Shown here: piece after piece, positions 1 through 8,945 of the stretch
How the letters are laid out: every line of letters begins with the position of its first letter
Numbering within the stretch: the stretch's first letter is position 1
Notes under the pieces: model-generated
Databases searched by the model: none
Told to the model about the DNA's origin: nothing
Seen by the model: the letters and a program-made list of their open reading frames with translations, nothing else
Assembly: GCF_001956295.1 (NCBI RefSeq)
Contig: NZ_MRTD01000005.1
Span: 310,001-374,000 of the forward strand
Length of the DNA: 64,000 nt
Direction: 5' to 3'
From: Paenibacillus sp. FSL A5-0031
GTDB lineage: Bacteria; Bacillota; Bacilli; Paenibacillales; Paenibacillaceae
Translations under genes and position numbers: made by a program

Positions 1-1
1 T

Positions 2-748
2 CAGTTTGGCGCTTCAGACAACGTTGCCCCAACTACTCCAACGAACCTTACAGCAGGTACAGTCGGGACAACAACAGCTTCACTATCATGGGGAGCTTCA
101 ACGGACAATAATGGTGTCTCAGGTTATGAGATTTATTCCGGCTCTAACACCTCGCCAATAGCTACCGTTCCGGGAAATCAATTAAATGTCAACCTGACCA
201 ATTTGATTGCCGGAACCACCTATAACTTAACCGTCAAAGCGTTTGATTCCTCCGGTAATCGATCTCCAGCCAGCAATAGCGTACAAATAACGACGGTTCA
301 GATCCCGAACGATACGACTCCACCAACTAATCCGTCTGGACTTCATGTCATGGGAGCGGCTGGCTCAAACTCACTTACATTGATGTGGAACGCCTCAACG
401 GATGCTTCTGGCATCGCTGGTTACCGCATTTATGTCGGTTCAAATGTCGTTGCAACCGTAACGGGCACAGCTACTGAGAAGCTCGTTACCGGTCTTACTC
501 CTAATACTTCCTATACGTTCACGGTTCGTGCTATTGATCCATCTCAAAACGAATCCGGCAACAGCAACGCAGTTACCGCTACGACGGCTCAAGGACCAAG
601 CGCTACACCATGGGCTGCTAACACGGCATATGCAGCGAATGCTCTAGTCTCATACAATGGTGCGACGTATAAATGTATCCAACCGCACACTTCGTTAGCA
701 GGCTGGGAGCCTAGCAACGTTCCCGCGTTGTGGCAGCTACAGCTATAA
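2..748 (+). CDS. C-terminal part of a secreted chitin/polysaccharide-active enzyme (FN3-FN3-CBM5/12)
   Basis: Partial gene: the reading frame is open from the left edge of the window, so the catalytic domain lies outside. Two fibronectin type III repeats are visible, each starting with an APTTPTN- or TPPTNPSG-like segment and carrying the SLSW/TLMW and GTTYNLTVKAFD/NTSYTFTVRAID hallmarks (about nt 20-300 and 320-590). A short C-terminal module of about 48 residues follows. Its W-x-x-N-T-A-Y, V-S-Y-N-G-A-T-Y-K and final A-L-W-Q residues fit the CBM5/12 chitin-binding family. This FN3-FN3-CBM5/12 tail is common on Paenibacillus GH18 chitinases, but it also occurs on other secreted hydrolases, so the substrate is inferred. 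Confidence 0.85.
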   Translation, partial: QFGASDNVAPTTPTNLTAGTVGTTTASLSWGASTDNNGVSGYEIYSGSNTSPIATVPGNQLNVNLTNLIAGTTYNLTVKAFDSSGNRSPASNSVQITTVQIPNDTTPPTNPSGLHVMGAAGSNSLTLMWNASTDASGIAGYRIYVGSNVVATVTGTATEKLVTGLTPNTSYTFTVRAIDPSQNESGNSNAVTATTAQGPSATPWAANTAYAANALVSYNGATYKCIQPHTSLAGWEPSNVPALWQLQL

Positions 749-758
749 ACGAATTAAG

Positions 759-800
759 CCCTCGGAGTTGAATGGGAGCTCCGGGGGGATTTTTTGTTTT
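759..800 (+). terminator. Intrinsic terminator after the FN3/CBM enzyme
   Basis: A 9-bp GC-rich stem (759-767 with 779-787, one G-U pair) is followed by a T tract. It lies 10 bases after the stop codon. Confidence 0.85.
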
Positions 801-1044
801 AGATGAAAATAGTACAAAAAACTAAAAATAGTTGCAATAAAATAATGTTTAGATAAGTTTTTTGAATTTTAGGTTAAAAAGTCCTAAATGTGTGGTCGGT
901 TTTGAGTATAATCAATCAATATTGATGTATGAATTTGTCGTATTCCAATGTCAAGGTTCAAAATCAGATGATTCTTGCTACCTATTCGAAGGGTGTTCAC
1001 GAAATTATATAGAAAAATAGTGTAAATGATCTACTCTGTTTTCG

Positions 1045-1073
1045 TTGACAGATTCTTGCTAGAGCATGATAAT
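1045..1073 (+). promoter_or_regulatory. Consensus SigA promoter of the ACP/ATP-grasp operon
   Basis: TTGACA (1045-1050), a 17-nt spacer and GATAAT (1068-1073). The predicted start near 1080 leaves a leader of about 110 nt before the carrier protein gene. This is the only strong promoter seen in the 440-base gap 750-1190. The leader also holds a 7-bp hairpin (1141-1147 with 1157-1163) just before the ribosome binding site. Nothing else coding was recognised in the gap. Confidence 0.75.
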
Positions 1074-1190
1074 AATTGTAATTTATAGGAATTGGAGGGA
1101 TGAAAAAGAATTAGTTTTTATTTGGTTGGAATTTGTGAAAGTGAGGATTCGGATGGTCCTCATACATTTAACCTTTAAAGGAGTGTAGTA

Positions 1191-1466
1191 ATGTTCGATA
1201 AAATCGCTGATATTTTGTGCACGATCAAAGAAGACCAGCCGGAACTCCGCCATTCCCTCTCCCCTGAAACGAATCTGAACAATGATATTGGCCTTGATTC
1301 TTTGCAAATGATCCAATTTATGCTCCAAGTCGAGGATCAGTTGAATGTGGCCATTGACTATGACGAATTCGATTATGAGCATCTCCAGTCGATCGGAGCT
1401 TTTATTCAGTTTGTGAAAAGCTGCCAGCCGCAAGGCCAGCCGTTGTACGAAGATGCTAAGTCGTAA
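1191..1466 (+). CDS. Stand-alone acyl/aminoacyl carrier protein
   Basis: A 91-residue phosphopantetheine carrier protein. The G-L-D-S-L motif puts the modified serine at Ser37, and the short acidic helical layout is typical of free-standing ACP/PCP proteins. The ATG has a good AAAGGAG site 7-8 nt upstream. It is the first gene of a roughly 10-kb operon and overlaps the ATP-grasp gene by 14 nt, so the two products probably work as a pair: the ligase loads an amino acid or other acid onto the carrier. It lacks the fatty-acid gene neighbourhood and is unlikely to be the housekeeping AcpP. By analogy with BtrI of butirosin synthesis, it could carry the growing side chain. The substrate is unknown. 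Confidence 0.85.
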   Translation: MFDKIADILCTIKEDQPELRHSLSPETNLNNDIGLDSLQMIQFMLQVEDQLNVAIDYDEFDYEHLQSIGAFIQFVKSCQPQGQPLYEDAKS

Positions 1467-2928
1467 AGCCGACGTGATTGTGAAAATGGTTATGGGTACC
1501 TTCGACCCCGAAACGAGGTGGAGAGATCCTGATCTGGCCCGGCTGCCTGCTATGCCGGACAAGGATAGTGAGTCCATTGTGCTGTGCATGGATGAGCTGC
1601 TCTTTCCGTTTTGCGGGCCTAATGATATCCTCTATAGCCGTTGCAAAATCAACCCAGCACTGCATGAGTATTTAAATAAGCTAGGTTTTTCGTTTGGAAC
1701 TCGCTATCACTATGATTTGAATGATGAGAAGGATCCCTTGCCCGAACCGGACTTATTCAAATCTTGCATGTTCAGACTTGCGGCCGATCAAGCAAGGCTC
1801 AACAAACCGGCAAATAAAGTGCTTCAGACAACCGGTTCCGTTTTCCCCGAGGGTGTGGTTTTGCAGCAGATGAAATCACAGGGTGAAGAGGTGTTCTCAC
1901 GCGGTGCTAAAATGGTGTCCCCGTACGCCATAACATCGGATACGGAAGCATACCTGCACGCGGTTGAATCTAGCGGTTCTCTGCCAGATCTAAAGACGGT
2001 TGTACGTGTGAACTCAAAGCTGTACTCCAACGAGCTTTTGGCTAGAATAGGCGAGAAGTGTTACGGCATGGAGGCGAACAGTGCAGCAGAAATAGAGACG
2101 ATCGGAAGTGCTCTATTGAAGCAGGGGCACTATTTATTGAAAGATCCCTTCGGCGTTGCTGGCAAAGGCAATATGCTCATTGACAGCGAATCCATGCAAC
2201 GAAGAATAACGGATCACTTGCATAAACAGGAGGAAAGAGGTTTGCGCTCTCAATTCCTTCTTGAGCCGTTGCTAAAGAAAAAGACCGACTTCAGCTCTCA
2301 CTGGTTCATCAAGGAGAGTGGCGAGGCGGCGTTCATTTCAGTTCAGCGGATGATTAATCACCAGCAAAACTACAGCGGGTCTATCAAAGCGGATGAAGTT
2401 TTTATCAGCATGTTGGAGAACGCTGGCTATTTCAACGTGATGGAGAAGGCGCTCCGGCTGCTGGCGGGAGACGGCTACCACGGCTTTGTCTGCTTTGACT
2501 CCATGATATTGGAGGACGAAAAAGTCGTATCGATTGTAGAAATTAACGCCCGCAAGTCCATGGGTCTTATTAACGCGTATCTCGATCGATGTTGGGAAAC
2601 GTACGGACATAGCGGCTGGCTTACGTTTTTATCCCTCGGATTACCGGAAGGCTTCGAGTTTGGCACTCTACTGCACGCATTGCACGCATCTGAACTTCTG
2701 TTGACAACCCCCTCAGGGTACGGGGTTGTTCCTCTATCATCCAATACCGTAATGATAAATGAGATTCTGACTCGCCGCCGAATGGCGGAGGGAACGCAGA
2801 ACAAACGAGGCATGCCGAAAGGACGGCTTTATGTCTCGGTCGTAGGCCGAGATGATGAACACCGCAGCGAACTGATTAACAGCTTGCGACAGGTGCTCGC
2901 AGACTTATCCGTTAAAGTGTACAACTAA
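1453..2928 (+). CDS. ATP-grasp ligase, probable carrier-protein-loading enzyme
   Basis: A 491-residue ATP-grasp protein. The nucleotide-binding glycine-rich loop reads K-D-P-F-G-V-A-G-K-G at about residues 229-238. The metal-binding segment V-E-I-N-A-R-K-S lies near residue 362. ATP-grasp enzymes activate a carboxylate as an acyl phosphate and join it to an amine or thiol. The 14-nt overlap with the carrier protein gene suggests the acceptor is the carrier's phosphopantetheine thiol, as for BtrJ acting on BtrI in butirosin synthesis. That is an inference from context. No clear ribosome binding site precedes ATG 1453, and in-frame ATGs at 1486 and 1492 are alternatives, so the first 11-13 residues are uncertain. 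The donor acid cannot be read from the sequence. Confidence 0.78.
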   Translation: MLSRKADVIVKMVMGTFDPETRWRDPDLARLPAMPDKDSESIVLCMDELLFPFCGPNDILYSRCKINPALHEYLNKLGFSFGTRYHYDLNDEKDPLPEPDLFKSCMFRLAADQARLNKPANKVLQTTGSVFPEGVVLQQMKSQGEEVFSRGAKMVSPYAITSDTEAYLHAVESSGSLPDLKTVVRVNSKLYSNELLARIGEKCYGMEANSAAEIETIGSALLKQGHYLLKDPFGVAGKGNMLIDSESMQRRITDHLHKQEERGLRSQFLLEPLLKKKTDFSSHWFIKESGEAAFISVQRMINHQQNYSGSIKADEVFISMLENAGYFNVMEKALRLLAGDGYHGFVCFDSMILEDEKVVSIVEINARKSMGLINAYLDRCWETYGHSGWLTFLSLGLPEGFEFGTLLHALHASELLLTTPSGYGVVPLSSNTVMINEILTRRRMAEGTQNKRGMPKGRLYVSVVGRDDEHRSELINSLRQVLADLSVKVYN

Positions 2929-2950
2929 ATTTGGAACGCGGGAGCTGAGC

Positions 2951-4057
2951 ATGAATTCATCTTCAGTTATTTTGCTGGCGTCGGGTAATTCGCTCGGCGC
3001 GTACATTCCGGCTATGCATCTGCATACGTACCTGCAAAGCATAGGAGTCGAAACGGATATTTACGTTCTGGAGAGCTTGTATGACGAAAAAGTGCGAAGC
3101 AAGATCAGATCCACCAAAAAAGCATTTCATGCGGATTTCGCCGTTGCTCTTATGGGGCATAAGCTGGCCAAACCCGTTGACAATTCCTTGGACGAGGAAG
3201 AGGTTCAAATACTGCTGAACGCTTGGAAACAGGCCGATGTCACCCGTTTTGCGGTGTTTACGGGTTTCTGGCTGCCTATACTGGAGCGTTACAAGGCAGA
3301 TTCTAACAAGCAATTGGACATCCGGCTGATCCGACTGGATGCGTGGGATACCCCATCGTTTAAGGTGCATAAGCAGTTGTACCCCGTCTATAAGAACGTT
3401 TGGTTTTACGAGCTTCAAAAAATGTCTCCGGGCAGTTACATTGCTTCAGACGAAGCGGAGCCTTTGCCTTTCTGGCACCGCGCCGGACGCATTCTGATTC
3501 ATGGCGGTGGCTGGGGAATCGGCACCTACGCCAAGACGATCTCAGAGCTTCGAATGCTCGGACACCGTCTGGATGTCATTGTTTACGATCCTTCAGAGGT
3601 GGAGGAGGACGACGGGACCATGCGATATTTTGGGATGGAGGTCTCCTGGGACCCGTGGAGCAGGGACAAACAAGGGAGACATTCTTTCCCGCCTATGATT
3701 CAGTATATCCGTGAAAACGGAATTCTCAGGGAGTATCCCCTCAAGGATTACTCAGCTTACACCGATCTGATGCGCAATTGCTGGGCGATCATCAGTAAGC
3801 CAGGGGGAGCGACTTTGAACGACTCGTTGTCGCTTGGAATCCCTTTTGTCATGTTGGAGCCGTTCGGCGACCATGAGCTTCATAATTCAACCTATTGGGA
3901 ATCATGTGGACTCGGAATCCGCTTTACGGAGTGGAAAACTCAACGTTTTTCGGAGCATTTGCTCGAGGAGACTTGCAGACGATTGTTAGAGCAGCGGTCA
4001 AAAATTAACCATTTCGGGAGGATCACCTATGCAGCCGAAAACAGCAGTTACGTTTGA
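2951..4057 (+). CDS. GT-B fold glycosyltransferase-like protein
   Basis: A 368-residue soluble protein with a GT-B layout. The N-terminal half opens with hydrophobic strands followed by A-S-G-N-S-L-G-A-Y-I-P-A-M-H, like the acceptor-side loop of MurG/UGT enzymes. The C-terminal half has the donor-binding signature I-S-K-P-G-G-A-T-L-N-D-S-L-S-L-G-I-P, then E-P-F-G-D-H-E near residue 310, close to the GT1/GT28 motif. A second G-G-G-W-G-I-G-T-Y loop at about 185 marks the start of the nucleotide-sugar domain. It would add a sugar to the product of this operon. The ATG follows GGGAGCTGAGC. The end overlaps the radical SAM gene by 29 nt. Donor and acceptor are unknown. Confidence 0.7.
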   Translation: MNSSSVILLASGNSLGAYIPAMHLHTYLQSIGVETDIYVLESLYDEKVRSKIRSTKKAFHADFAVALMGHKLAKPVDNSLDEEEVQILLNAWKQADVTRFAVFTGFWLPILERYKADSNKQLDIRLIRLDAWDTPSFKVHKQLYPVYKNVWFYELQKMSPGSYIASDEAEPLPFWHRAGRILIHGGGWGIGTYAKTISELRMLGHRLDVIVYDPSEVEEDDGTMRYFGMEVSWDPWSRDKQGRHSFPPMIQYIRENGILREYPLKDYSAYTDLMRNCWAIISKPGGATLNDSLSLGIPFVMLEPFGDHELHNSTYWESCGLGIRFTEWKTQRFSEHLLEETCRRLLEQRSKINHFGRITYAAENSSYV

Positions 4058-5204
4058 CCAAATCACGTTTCGTAATATGAAAAGAACGCTGGTTCCGCTG
4101 GCGGAAACCGGAAGGAAGCGCAGAGATGATCCAACTTATGCAGCCCCTGTGCCTTATGAGATAGGAATCAAGCTTAATAATGGCTGCAACCTACGCTGCA
4201 CACACTGCTTTGAGTGGAATCCGGATGGCTTTCATCACGGTTTTGCCAAAGAAGTGAAGAAAGATGAAATCGATATTCCCGTCGTGGAGAAGATTTTGGC
4301 TGAAACAAGAGCACGCAAATCACGTGTTTTCCTGTGGGGCGGCGAACCGTTATTTTACTCCAAATTCGATGAGCTGGCAGAGCTGCTATCCAAAGAAGAG
4401 CGGTACACGACGATTTGCACGAATGCGATTCTCATTGAGCAGAAGCTGGATTCCATTTTGAAAATGTCAGAAAATCTGGTTATGCTGGTCAGCCTTGAAG
4501 GCTTCGAGAAGGAAAATGACGCAATCCGAGGTAAAGGCACGTTTAAAAAAGTAATCCATGCAATCCAGTTGCTGCTAGATCTGAAAAAGCAGGGTATATA
4601 TAAAGGCAAGGTTTCTGTGGCGTTGACGGTTAACGACCAGATGGTCGGCAAGCTTTACAGCTTTATGGAATTTTTTGAAGAGATGGGCGTAGATTCTGTC
4701 TATTTCTGCTTCCCCTGGTATATCCCTTCTGATACGGCGGATAGAATGGACACTTACTTCGATGCTCATTTCCCGCACCTTGCCTCCCGCTTTGCAGACG
4801 CTCACAAGAACAGTTGGCACTCCTTCACGTTTCACATCTCGCCAGACAATTTTGATATTTTGCTCGAAGAGCTTAAACGCGTAAATTCTCGAATTTGGAA
4901 TGTGCGTGTCCGTTATCAGCCTGCACTGGAGCCCGAAGAGGTGGAAGGATTTATTCGGGGCAGCGAGAAACCGGCTATGAATCGTACGAAGTGCTTTTCG
5001 ATCTCGAATCGGATGGATGTGATGCCGGACGGCAAAGTGAATCCATGCAAATTTTTCCCGGAATTCAGCGTCGGCAATTTGTATGAAGAAAGTGTAGCCG
5101 ATGTTTTTCACGGTGAAGATCTTCGTAAACAGCGCGAAATTGTTGCCTGCGGTTTAATGCCGATATGCTCTAAGTGTGTGCTGCTGTACAACAATGGAGT
5201 TTAA
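4029..5204 (+). CDS. Radical SAM/SPASM-domain enzyme
   Basis: A 391-residue radical SAM protein. Cys53, Cys57 and Cys60 form the CxxxCxxC motif (C-N-L-R-C-T-H-C) that binds the SAM-cleaving [4Fe-4S] cluster, and W-G-G-E-P at about residue 102 is the SAM-contacting GGE motif. The C-terminal SPASM region has Cys322, Cys340, Cys374, Cys380 and Cys383 as auxiliary cluster ligands. SPASM enzymes modify peptides (as in PQQ, mycofactocin and sactipeptide synthesis) or oxidise sugars and aminocyclitols (BtrN). No precursor peptide gene was found beside it, so a small-molecule or carrier-bound substrate is equally possible. The start ATG has GGGAGGATCACCT upstream and overlaps the glycosyltransferase gene by 29 nt, which suggests tight co-expression. 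Confidence 0.85.
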   Translation: MQPKTAVTFDQITFRNMKRTLVPLAETGRKRRDDPTYAAPVPYEIGIKLNNGCNLRCTHCFEWNPDGFHHGFAKEVKKDEIDIPVVEKILAETRARKSRVFLWGGEPLFYSKFDELAELLSKEERYTTICTNAILIEQKLDSILKMSENLVMLVSLEGFEKENDAIRGKGTFKKVIHAIQLLLDLKKQGIYKGKVSVALTVNDQMVGKLYSFMEFFEEMGVDSVYFCFPWYIPSDTADRMDTYFDAHFPHLASRFADAHKNSWHSFTFHISPDNFDILLEELKRVNSRIWNVRVRYQPALEPEEVEGFIRGSEKPAMNRTKCFSISNRMDVMPDGKVNPCKFFPEFSVGNLYEESVADVFHGEDLRKQREIVACGLMPICSKCVLLYNNGV

Positions 5205-5220
5205 GCCAGGAGGAACGGGG

Positions 5221-6204
5221 ATGGACTATATCCGTGTGCGGGAGCTGCACAAATCGTTCGTGTACTACCGGAAAGCAGCGGGGCTTAAAAATTCGTTGAA
5301 AAATTTATTTGCTCGCAAGTCGCTGGTGAAGGAAGCGGTCAAATCTCTTTCTTTTGACATAGGCCCCGGCGAATGCGTCGGATTTCTCGGACCTAACGGG
5401 GCGGGTAAAACAACAACGCTCAAAATGCTGTCTGGCATTCTTTATCCGACAGGCGGAGAAGCCGATGTGTTTGGTTATGTGCCATGGGAGCGGAAGAATG
5501 AGTTCAAACGGCTTTTTTCCATTGTGATGGGGCAGAAAAATCAGCTCTGGTGGGACCTTCCAGCTAGTGAATCGATTTATTTGAACAAATGCATTTATGA
5601 CGTCGAGGATGCTCTCTACCATCGGAGTCTTGCTGAGCTATCGGAAATGCTAGATGTGCAGGATCTTCTGAACGTGCAGGTGCGCAGGTTGTCGCTGGGC
5701 GAACGGATGAAAATGGAGCTGATCGCCGCACTTATCCACCGCCCTAGCCTGCTTTATCTCGATGAACCGACGATCGGGCTTGATTTCCCCTCCCAGAAGA
5801 AGGTTAGAGAGTTTCTGAAATACTACAATGAGCAGTTTGCTGCGACGATTTTGCTTACGAGCCATTACATGAAGGATGTGGAGGACCTCTGCAAGCGGAC
5901 GATCATTATTAATGAAGGAAGCCTTCTGTACGATGGCGATCTTCACAAGATCAACGATCTGTTTGGCGAGCAGAAAATTGTAAGGCTGCACTTCTCCGAA
6001 CCTGTTGCCCAGCAGCGGCTGGCCAAATTCGGGAAAATGGTAAGCGGAGACGAATACAACGTTGTTCTAGAGCTGCCGAAGCATCGCTTGAAGGAAGTGT
6101 CGCGCGCCTTGCTTGATTCGCTTCCAATCATCGACTGGACGATAGAAGACGTACCGATCGAGGAGAGCATTTCCATGCTCTATCGCAAGGAAGCCGTAGG
6201 ATGA
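5221..6204 (+). CDS. ABC-2 exporter ATP-binding subunit
   Basis: A 327-residue ATPase. Walker A is G-P-N-G-A-G-K-T (57-64), the signature is L-S-L-G-E-R (about 157) and Walker B is L-L-Y-L-D-E-P-T (about 178), followed by an H-loop T-S-H-Y. The reading frame opens upstream, but ATG 5221 is preferred because AGGAGG lies 7 nt before it. It groups by context with the two following membrane proteins of the DUF990/ABC2_membrane_6 type (pairings described as viologen- or daunorubicin-like exporters). The complex probably exports the product of the operon and may give self-protection. It overlaps the first permease gene by 4 nt. Confidence 0.9.
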   Translation: MDYIRVRELHKSFVYYRKAAGLKNSLKNLFARKSLVKEAVKSLSFDIGPGECVGFLGPNGAGKTTTLKMLSGILYPTGGEADVFGYVPWERKNEFKRLFSIVMGQKNQLWWDLPASESIYLNKCIYDVEDALYHRSLAELSEMLDVQDLLNVQVRRLSLGERMKMELIAALIHRPSLLYLDEPTIGLDFPSQKKVREFLKYYNEQFAATILLTSHYMKDVEDLCKRTIIINEGSLLYDGDLHKINDLFGEQKIVRLHFSEPVAQQRLAKFGKMVSGDEYNVVLELPKHRLKEVSRALLDSLPIIDWTIEDVPIEESISMLYRKEAVG

Positions 6205-7010
6205 ACAGACGCAGATTGTACATGGCAGTTTTTAGGGTAGGCGTCCAGCATTCGATGGAATACCGATTTCACTTCTTTCTTGGTCTTCTTGGGGCTGCTT
6301 TTCCGATTCTCGTTCAATATTTTATTTGGACGGCGGTGTACGAACATTCCGGCAAGGCGGCGTTGTTCTCGTATTCGTATGGTCAAATTATTTTGTATAC
6401 GATCTTGGCAGGGCTGGTGTCCAAGCTGATTGCTACCCAGTTTGAGCACCAGATTGCCGACGATATTAAGAATGGCGGTCTTAACAAATATTTGATTAAG
6501 CCAGTCAGCTACTTCGGATACCGGCTGATGTCCTTTTTCGGTCAAAAGGCGATCTATTACGGTATTACTGCAATTTTGCTGATTTGTATTATCTGGATTT
6601 CAGCCGCTAGGGAAGTGCTAGATATCCAATTCGTTCGTATAATCTTGTTCGCTGTGACGCTCTGGGGTGCGCTTCTGCTCAACTTTTTGATCGCCTACTG
6701 CATTTGCGCCAGCGCGTTTTATTTGCATGAAATCTCATACTTTTTTGTGATTACAAGTTTGCTAGTCAATATTTTGAGCGGTGGCATGTTCCCCTTGGAA
6801 ATTTTCGGGGAATCGGTTGTAAAGGCGCTTCAATATACTCCTTTTCCGTATACCATTTATTTTCCGGTGAATGTTCTGAGCGGTAAAACAGGGACGATGG
6901 CTATGTATCAGGGGCTGTTTATTCAGGGTGGATGGATATTGCTCTTCTTGTTCATTTCCCGTCTGACGTGGCGCGTATCCATAAAGAAATATTCGGCGGT
7001 TGGGGGGTAG
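6201..7010 (+). CDS. ABC-2 type permease, first subunit
   Basis: A 269-residue integral membrane protein with about six hydrophobic segments. The sequence D-D-I-K-N-G-G-L-N-K-Y-L-I-K-P at about residues 88-102 is characteristic of ABC2_membrane_6 (DUF990-type) permeases. It starts by an ATGA overlap with the ATPase gene stop codon, so the two are translationally coupled. It pairs with the next gene to form the transmembrane channel of the exporter. Confidence 0.85.
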   Translation: MNRRRLYMAVFRVGVQHSMEYRFHFFLGLLGAAFPILVQYFIWTAVYEHSGKAALFSYSYGQIILYTILAGLVSKLIATQFEHQIADDIKNGGLNKYLIKPVSYFGYRLMSFFGQKAIYYGITAILLICIIWISAAREVLDIQFVRIILFAVTLWGALLLNFLIAYCICASAFYLHEISYFFVITSLLVNILSGGMFPLEIFGESVVKALQYTPFPYTIYFPVNVLSGKTGTMAMYQGLFIQGGWILLFLFISRLTWRVSIKKYSAVGG

Positions 7011-7022
7011 CAGACGTTCCAT

Positions 7023-7826
7023 ATGTTTAAAATTGCGAGAAAATATTTGCGCCTGTACGGTATGTTCATCAAAAATTGTCTCATCGCTCAGATGGAGTTT
7101 CGGGGCAATTTTGTGATGAGCCTGCTTGTCGAATCTGTCTATCTGCTTGCCAAGCTTTTGTATGTGCTTGTCGTGTTCCGCACTGATCTGCATGTAGAAG
7201 GCATACCGCCCGAAGGGCTGCTTCTATTTATAGGCATGCACACCGTCGTTACGGGAATGTATGTCGGGTTGTTTTTTACAAATTTCATGAAAATTCCTGA
7301 GTATATTAAAGACGGCTCGCTTGATTTGATGATTACGAAGCCCGTTTCCCTGCAGTTCATGGCATCATTGCGATACGTCGATCTGGCGCTGCCAATTCCC
7401 GATATTTTGGTCGGTTTCACTATGATCGGTATCGGCTGGCATGCGATGGATATTCCGTTGTCATTCGTTCAACTTGCGGGATTTGCCTTAATGCTGCTGG
7501 TCTCCGTTGTCATCACGTATTGTCTAATGATTATCCCAGCGCTGCTTTCATTCTGGTTCGTCCAGACGGGGGCTATGTCGGAGATCGCCCATTCCGCTTG
7601 GGATGCCAACAATTTCCCTATGGCTATTTATCCTGTTTGGGTTCGCAGAATCGGGACCTTCGTTATTCCGCTGTTCCTTATTACTAATTTCGGACCGATG
7701 TTCTTGCTTGGACAGCTCAGCTGGTTATATGCAGGAATGGCGCTGATCGGATCGCTCCTGCTCTTCGCAGCTGTACGGCTGCTTTGGAAACAGGCTGTGA
7801 GGGGATATAGCAGCGCGAGCAGTTAA
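7023..7826 (+). CDS. ABC-2 type permease, second subunit
   Basis: A 267-residue membrane protein homologous in layout to the gene before it. Its I-K-D-G-S-L-D-L-M-I-T-K-P segment (about residues 99-110) matches the N-G-G-L-N-K-Y-L-I-K-P segment of its partner. About six membrane segments are seen. It lies 12 nt after the first permease gene, and only a weak ribosome binding site is visible. Two different permeases plus one ATPase suggest a heterodimeric membrane part. Confidence 0.85.
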   Translation: MFKIARKYLRLYGMFIKNCLIAQMEFRGNFVMSLLVESVYLLAKLLYVLVVFRTDLHVEGIPPEGLLLFIGMHTVVTGMYVGLFFTNFMKIPEYIKDGSLDLMITKPVSLQFMASLRYVDLALPIPDILVGFTMIGIGWHAMDIPLSFVQLAGFALMLLVSVVITYCLMIIPALLSFWFVQTGAMSEIAHSAWDANNFPMAIYPVWVRRIGTFVIPLFLITNFGPMFLLGQLSWLYAGMALIGSLLLFAAVRLLWKQAVRGYSSASS

Positions 7827-7900
7827 GATGGTTTTGCGATCATATGGAAATTACAAATATAAGATCTATATCCCATGCCTAGAAAAGGAAGTGTCATCGC

Positions 7901-8926
7901 ATGCCGGACATGGCGACAACGCAAGGCCGTACCTCGATAAATTGCGTTTTTCAGGAGCCAGATCGAATTGAGCTTATAGAGGAACAGGTGCCGAAGCCAG
8001 GAAGAGGACAAATTTTATGTGCAGCCAAAAAATCACTAATAAGTACAGGAACGGAGCTGGCTTGTCTAAAGGGGCGTTTCGATGAAGGAACGGTCTGGTC
8101 CTCTTGGGTTCGGTACCCATTCTATCCTGGTTACTCGATGGCAGCTGAGGTGCTGGAGACAGGCATTGGAGTGGAGGGAATAAAGCCCGGCGATCGGGTC
8201 ATCTGCCCGGCTGGTCACCGACAATATTTCCTCGCAGACTATAAGGAAGCGGCAATTATACCAGATTCAATCCGTGACGAAGAGGCGGTTTTTACGCAGA
8301 TCGCGAAGGTTGCTCTTCTAGGGATTCTGCGCGCAGAACCCGCTTTTGGAGAAAGAGTGGGAGTTGTTGGACTCGGTCTTATCGGCCAGCTTGTCATTCA
8401 GTATCTGAATTCCAGTGGTGCAAGGCAGATTATTGCGATTGCTCCGGAAAGCTCCCGCCTGAACCAAGCCCACAGAAGCGGTGCGACCGATCTGCTGAAT
8501 CTTACGGTAGCCGAAGCGTTCGGAGGCGTAGAACAACTTACTGATGGCAAAATGCTGGACACGATATATGATGTGACGGGTTCTTACGCGGTACTGCCCT
8601 ACTGTACGCAGCTGACACGGGAGCTCGGCAAAGTCATTTTGCTAGGTGACTCGACAGAACCTTCAAAACAGACGATCGGGCCAAAAGTCGTTTTTAATTC
8701 GGTCAGCATATTAGGCATTCACGGCCGAATGATGGAAGGTTTTAAAGGCTGGACTGAGGAGGATATGAACATGTTCATATTCGAATCTATCCGTCGTGGG
8801 AAACTAGACGTCGCAAGTCTCATAACGGAAGAAGCAAGCCCGCTCGAAGCTGTATCGGTTTATTCACGGCTCTCCGGGAGTAAGCCTGATTTGTTAGGCG
8901 TTTTATTCGATTGGACGCAATTGTAA
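7901..8926 (+). CDS. Zinc-type medium-chain dehydrogenase
   Basis: A 341-residue protein of the MDR superfamily (sorbitol/threonine dehydrogenase-like). It has G-D-R-V-I-C-P-A-G-H after the catalytic domain and the NAD(P)-binding V-G-L-G-L-I-G-Q motif near residue 153. The usual catalytic-zinc Cys-His pair is not conserved: the S-L-I-S-T-G-T-E-L segment near residue 47 takes the place of the common C-G-T-D. This resembles the dehydrogenase domain of bi-domain oxidoreductases in sugar and natural-product clusters. It probably oxidises a hydroxyl of the operon's sugar or cyclitol intermediate. ATG 7901 has AAAAGGAAG 8 nt upstream. A 74-nt spacer separates it from the exporter. Confidence 0.8.
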   Translation: MPDMATTQGRTSINCVFQEPDRIELIEEQVPKPGRGQILCAAKKSLISTGTELACLKGRFDEGTVWSSWVRYPFYPGYSMAAEVLETGIGVEGIKPGDRVICPAGHRQYFLADYKEAAIIPDSIRDEEAVFTQIAKVALLGILRAEPAFGERVGVVGLGLIGQLVIQYLNSSGARQIIAIAPESSRLNQAHRSGATDLLNLTVAEAFGGVEQLTDGKMLDTIYDVTGSYAVLPYCTQLTRELGKVILLGDSTEPSKQTIGPKVVFNSVSILGIHGRMMEGFKGWTEEDMNMFIFESIRRGKLDVASLITEEASPLEAVSVYSRLSGSKPDLLGVLFDWTQL

Positions 8927-8945
8927 TGTCAGAGGAGGAATGCAG

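Noticed and set aside
1100..1114. Four-codon frame M-K-K-N in the ACP leader
   Set aside because: The GGAGGG site touches the ATG, so initiation is unlikely, and the peptide is too short to interpret.
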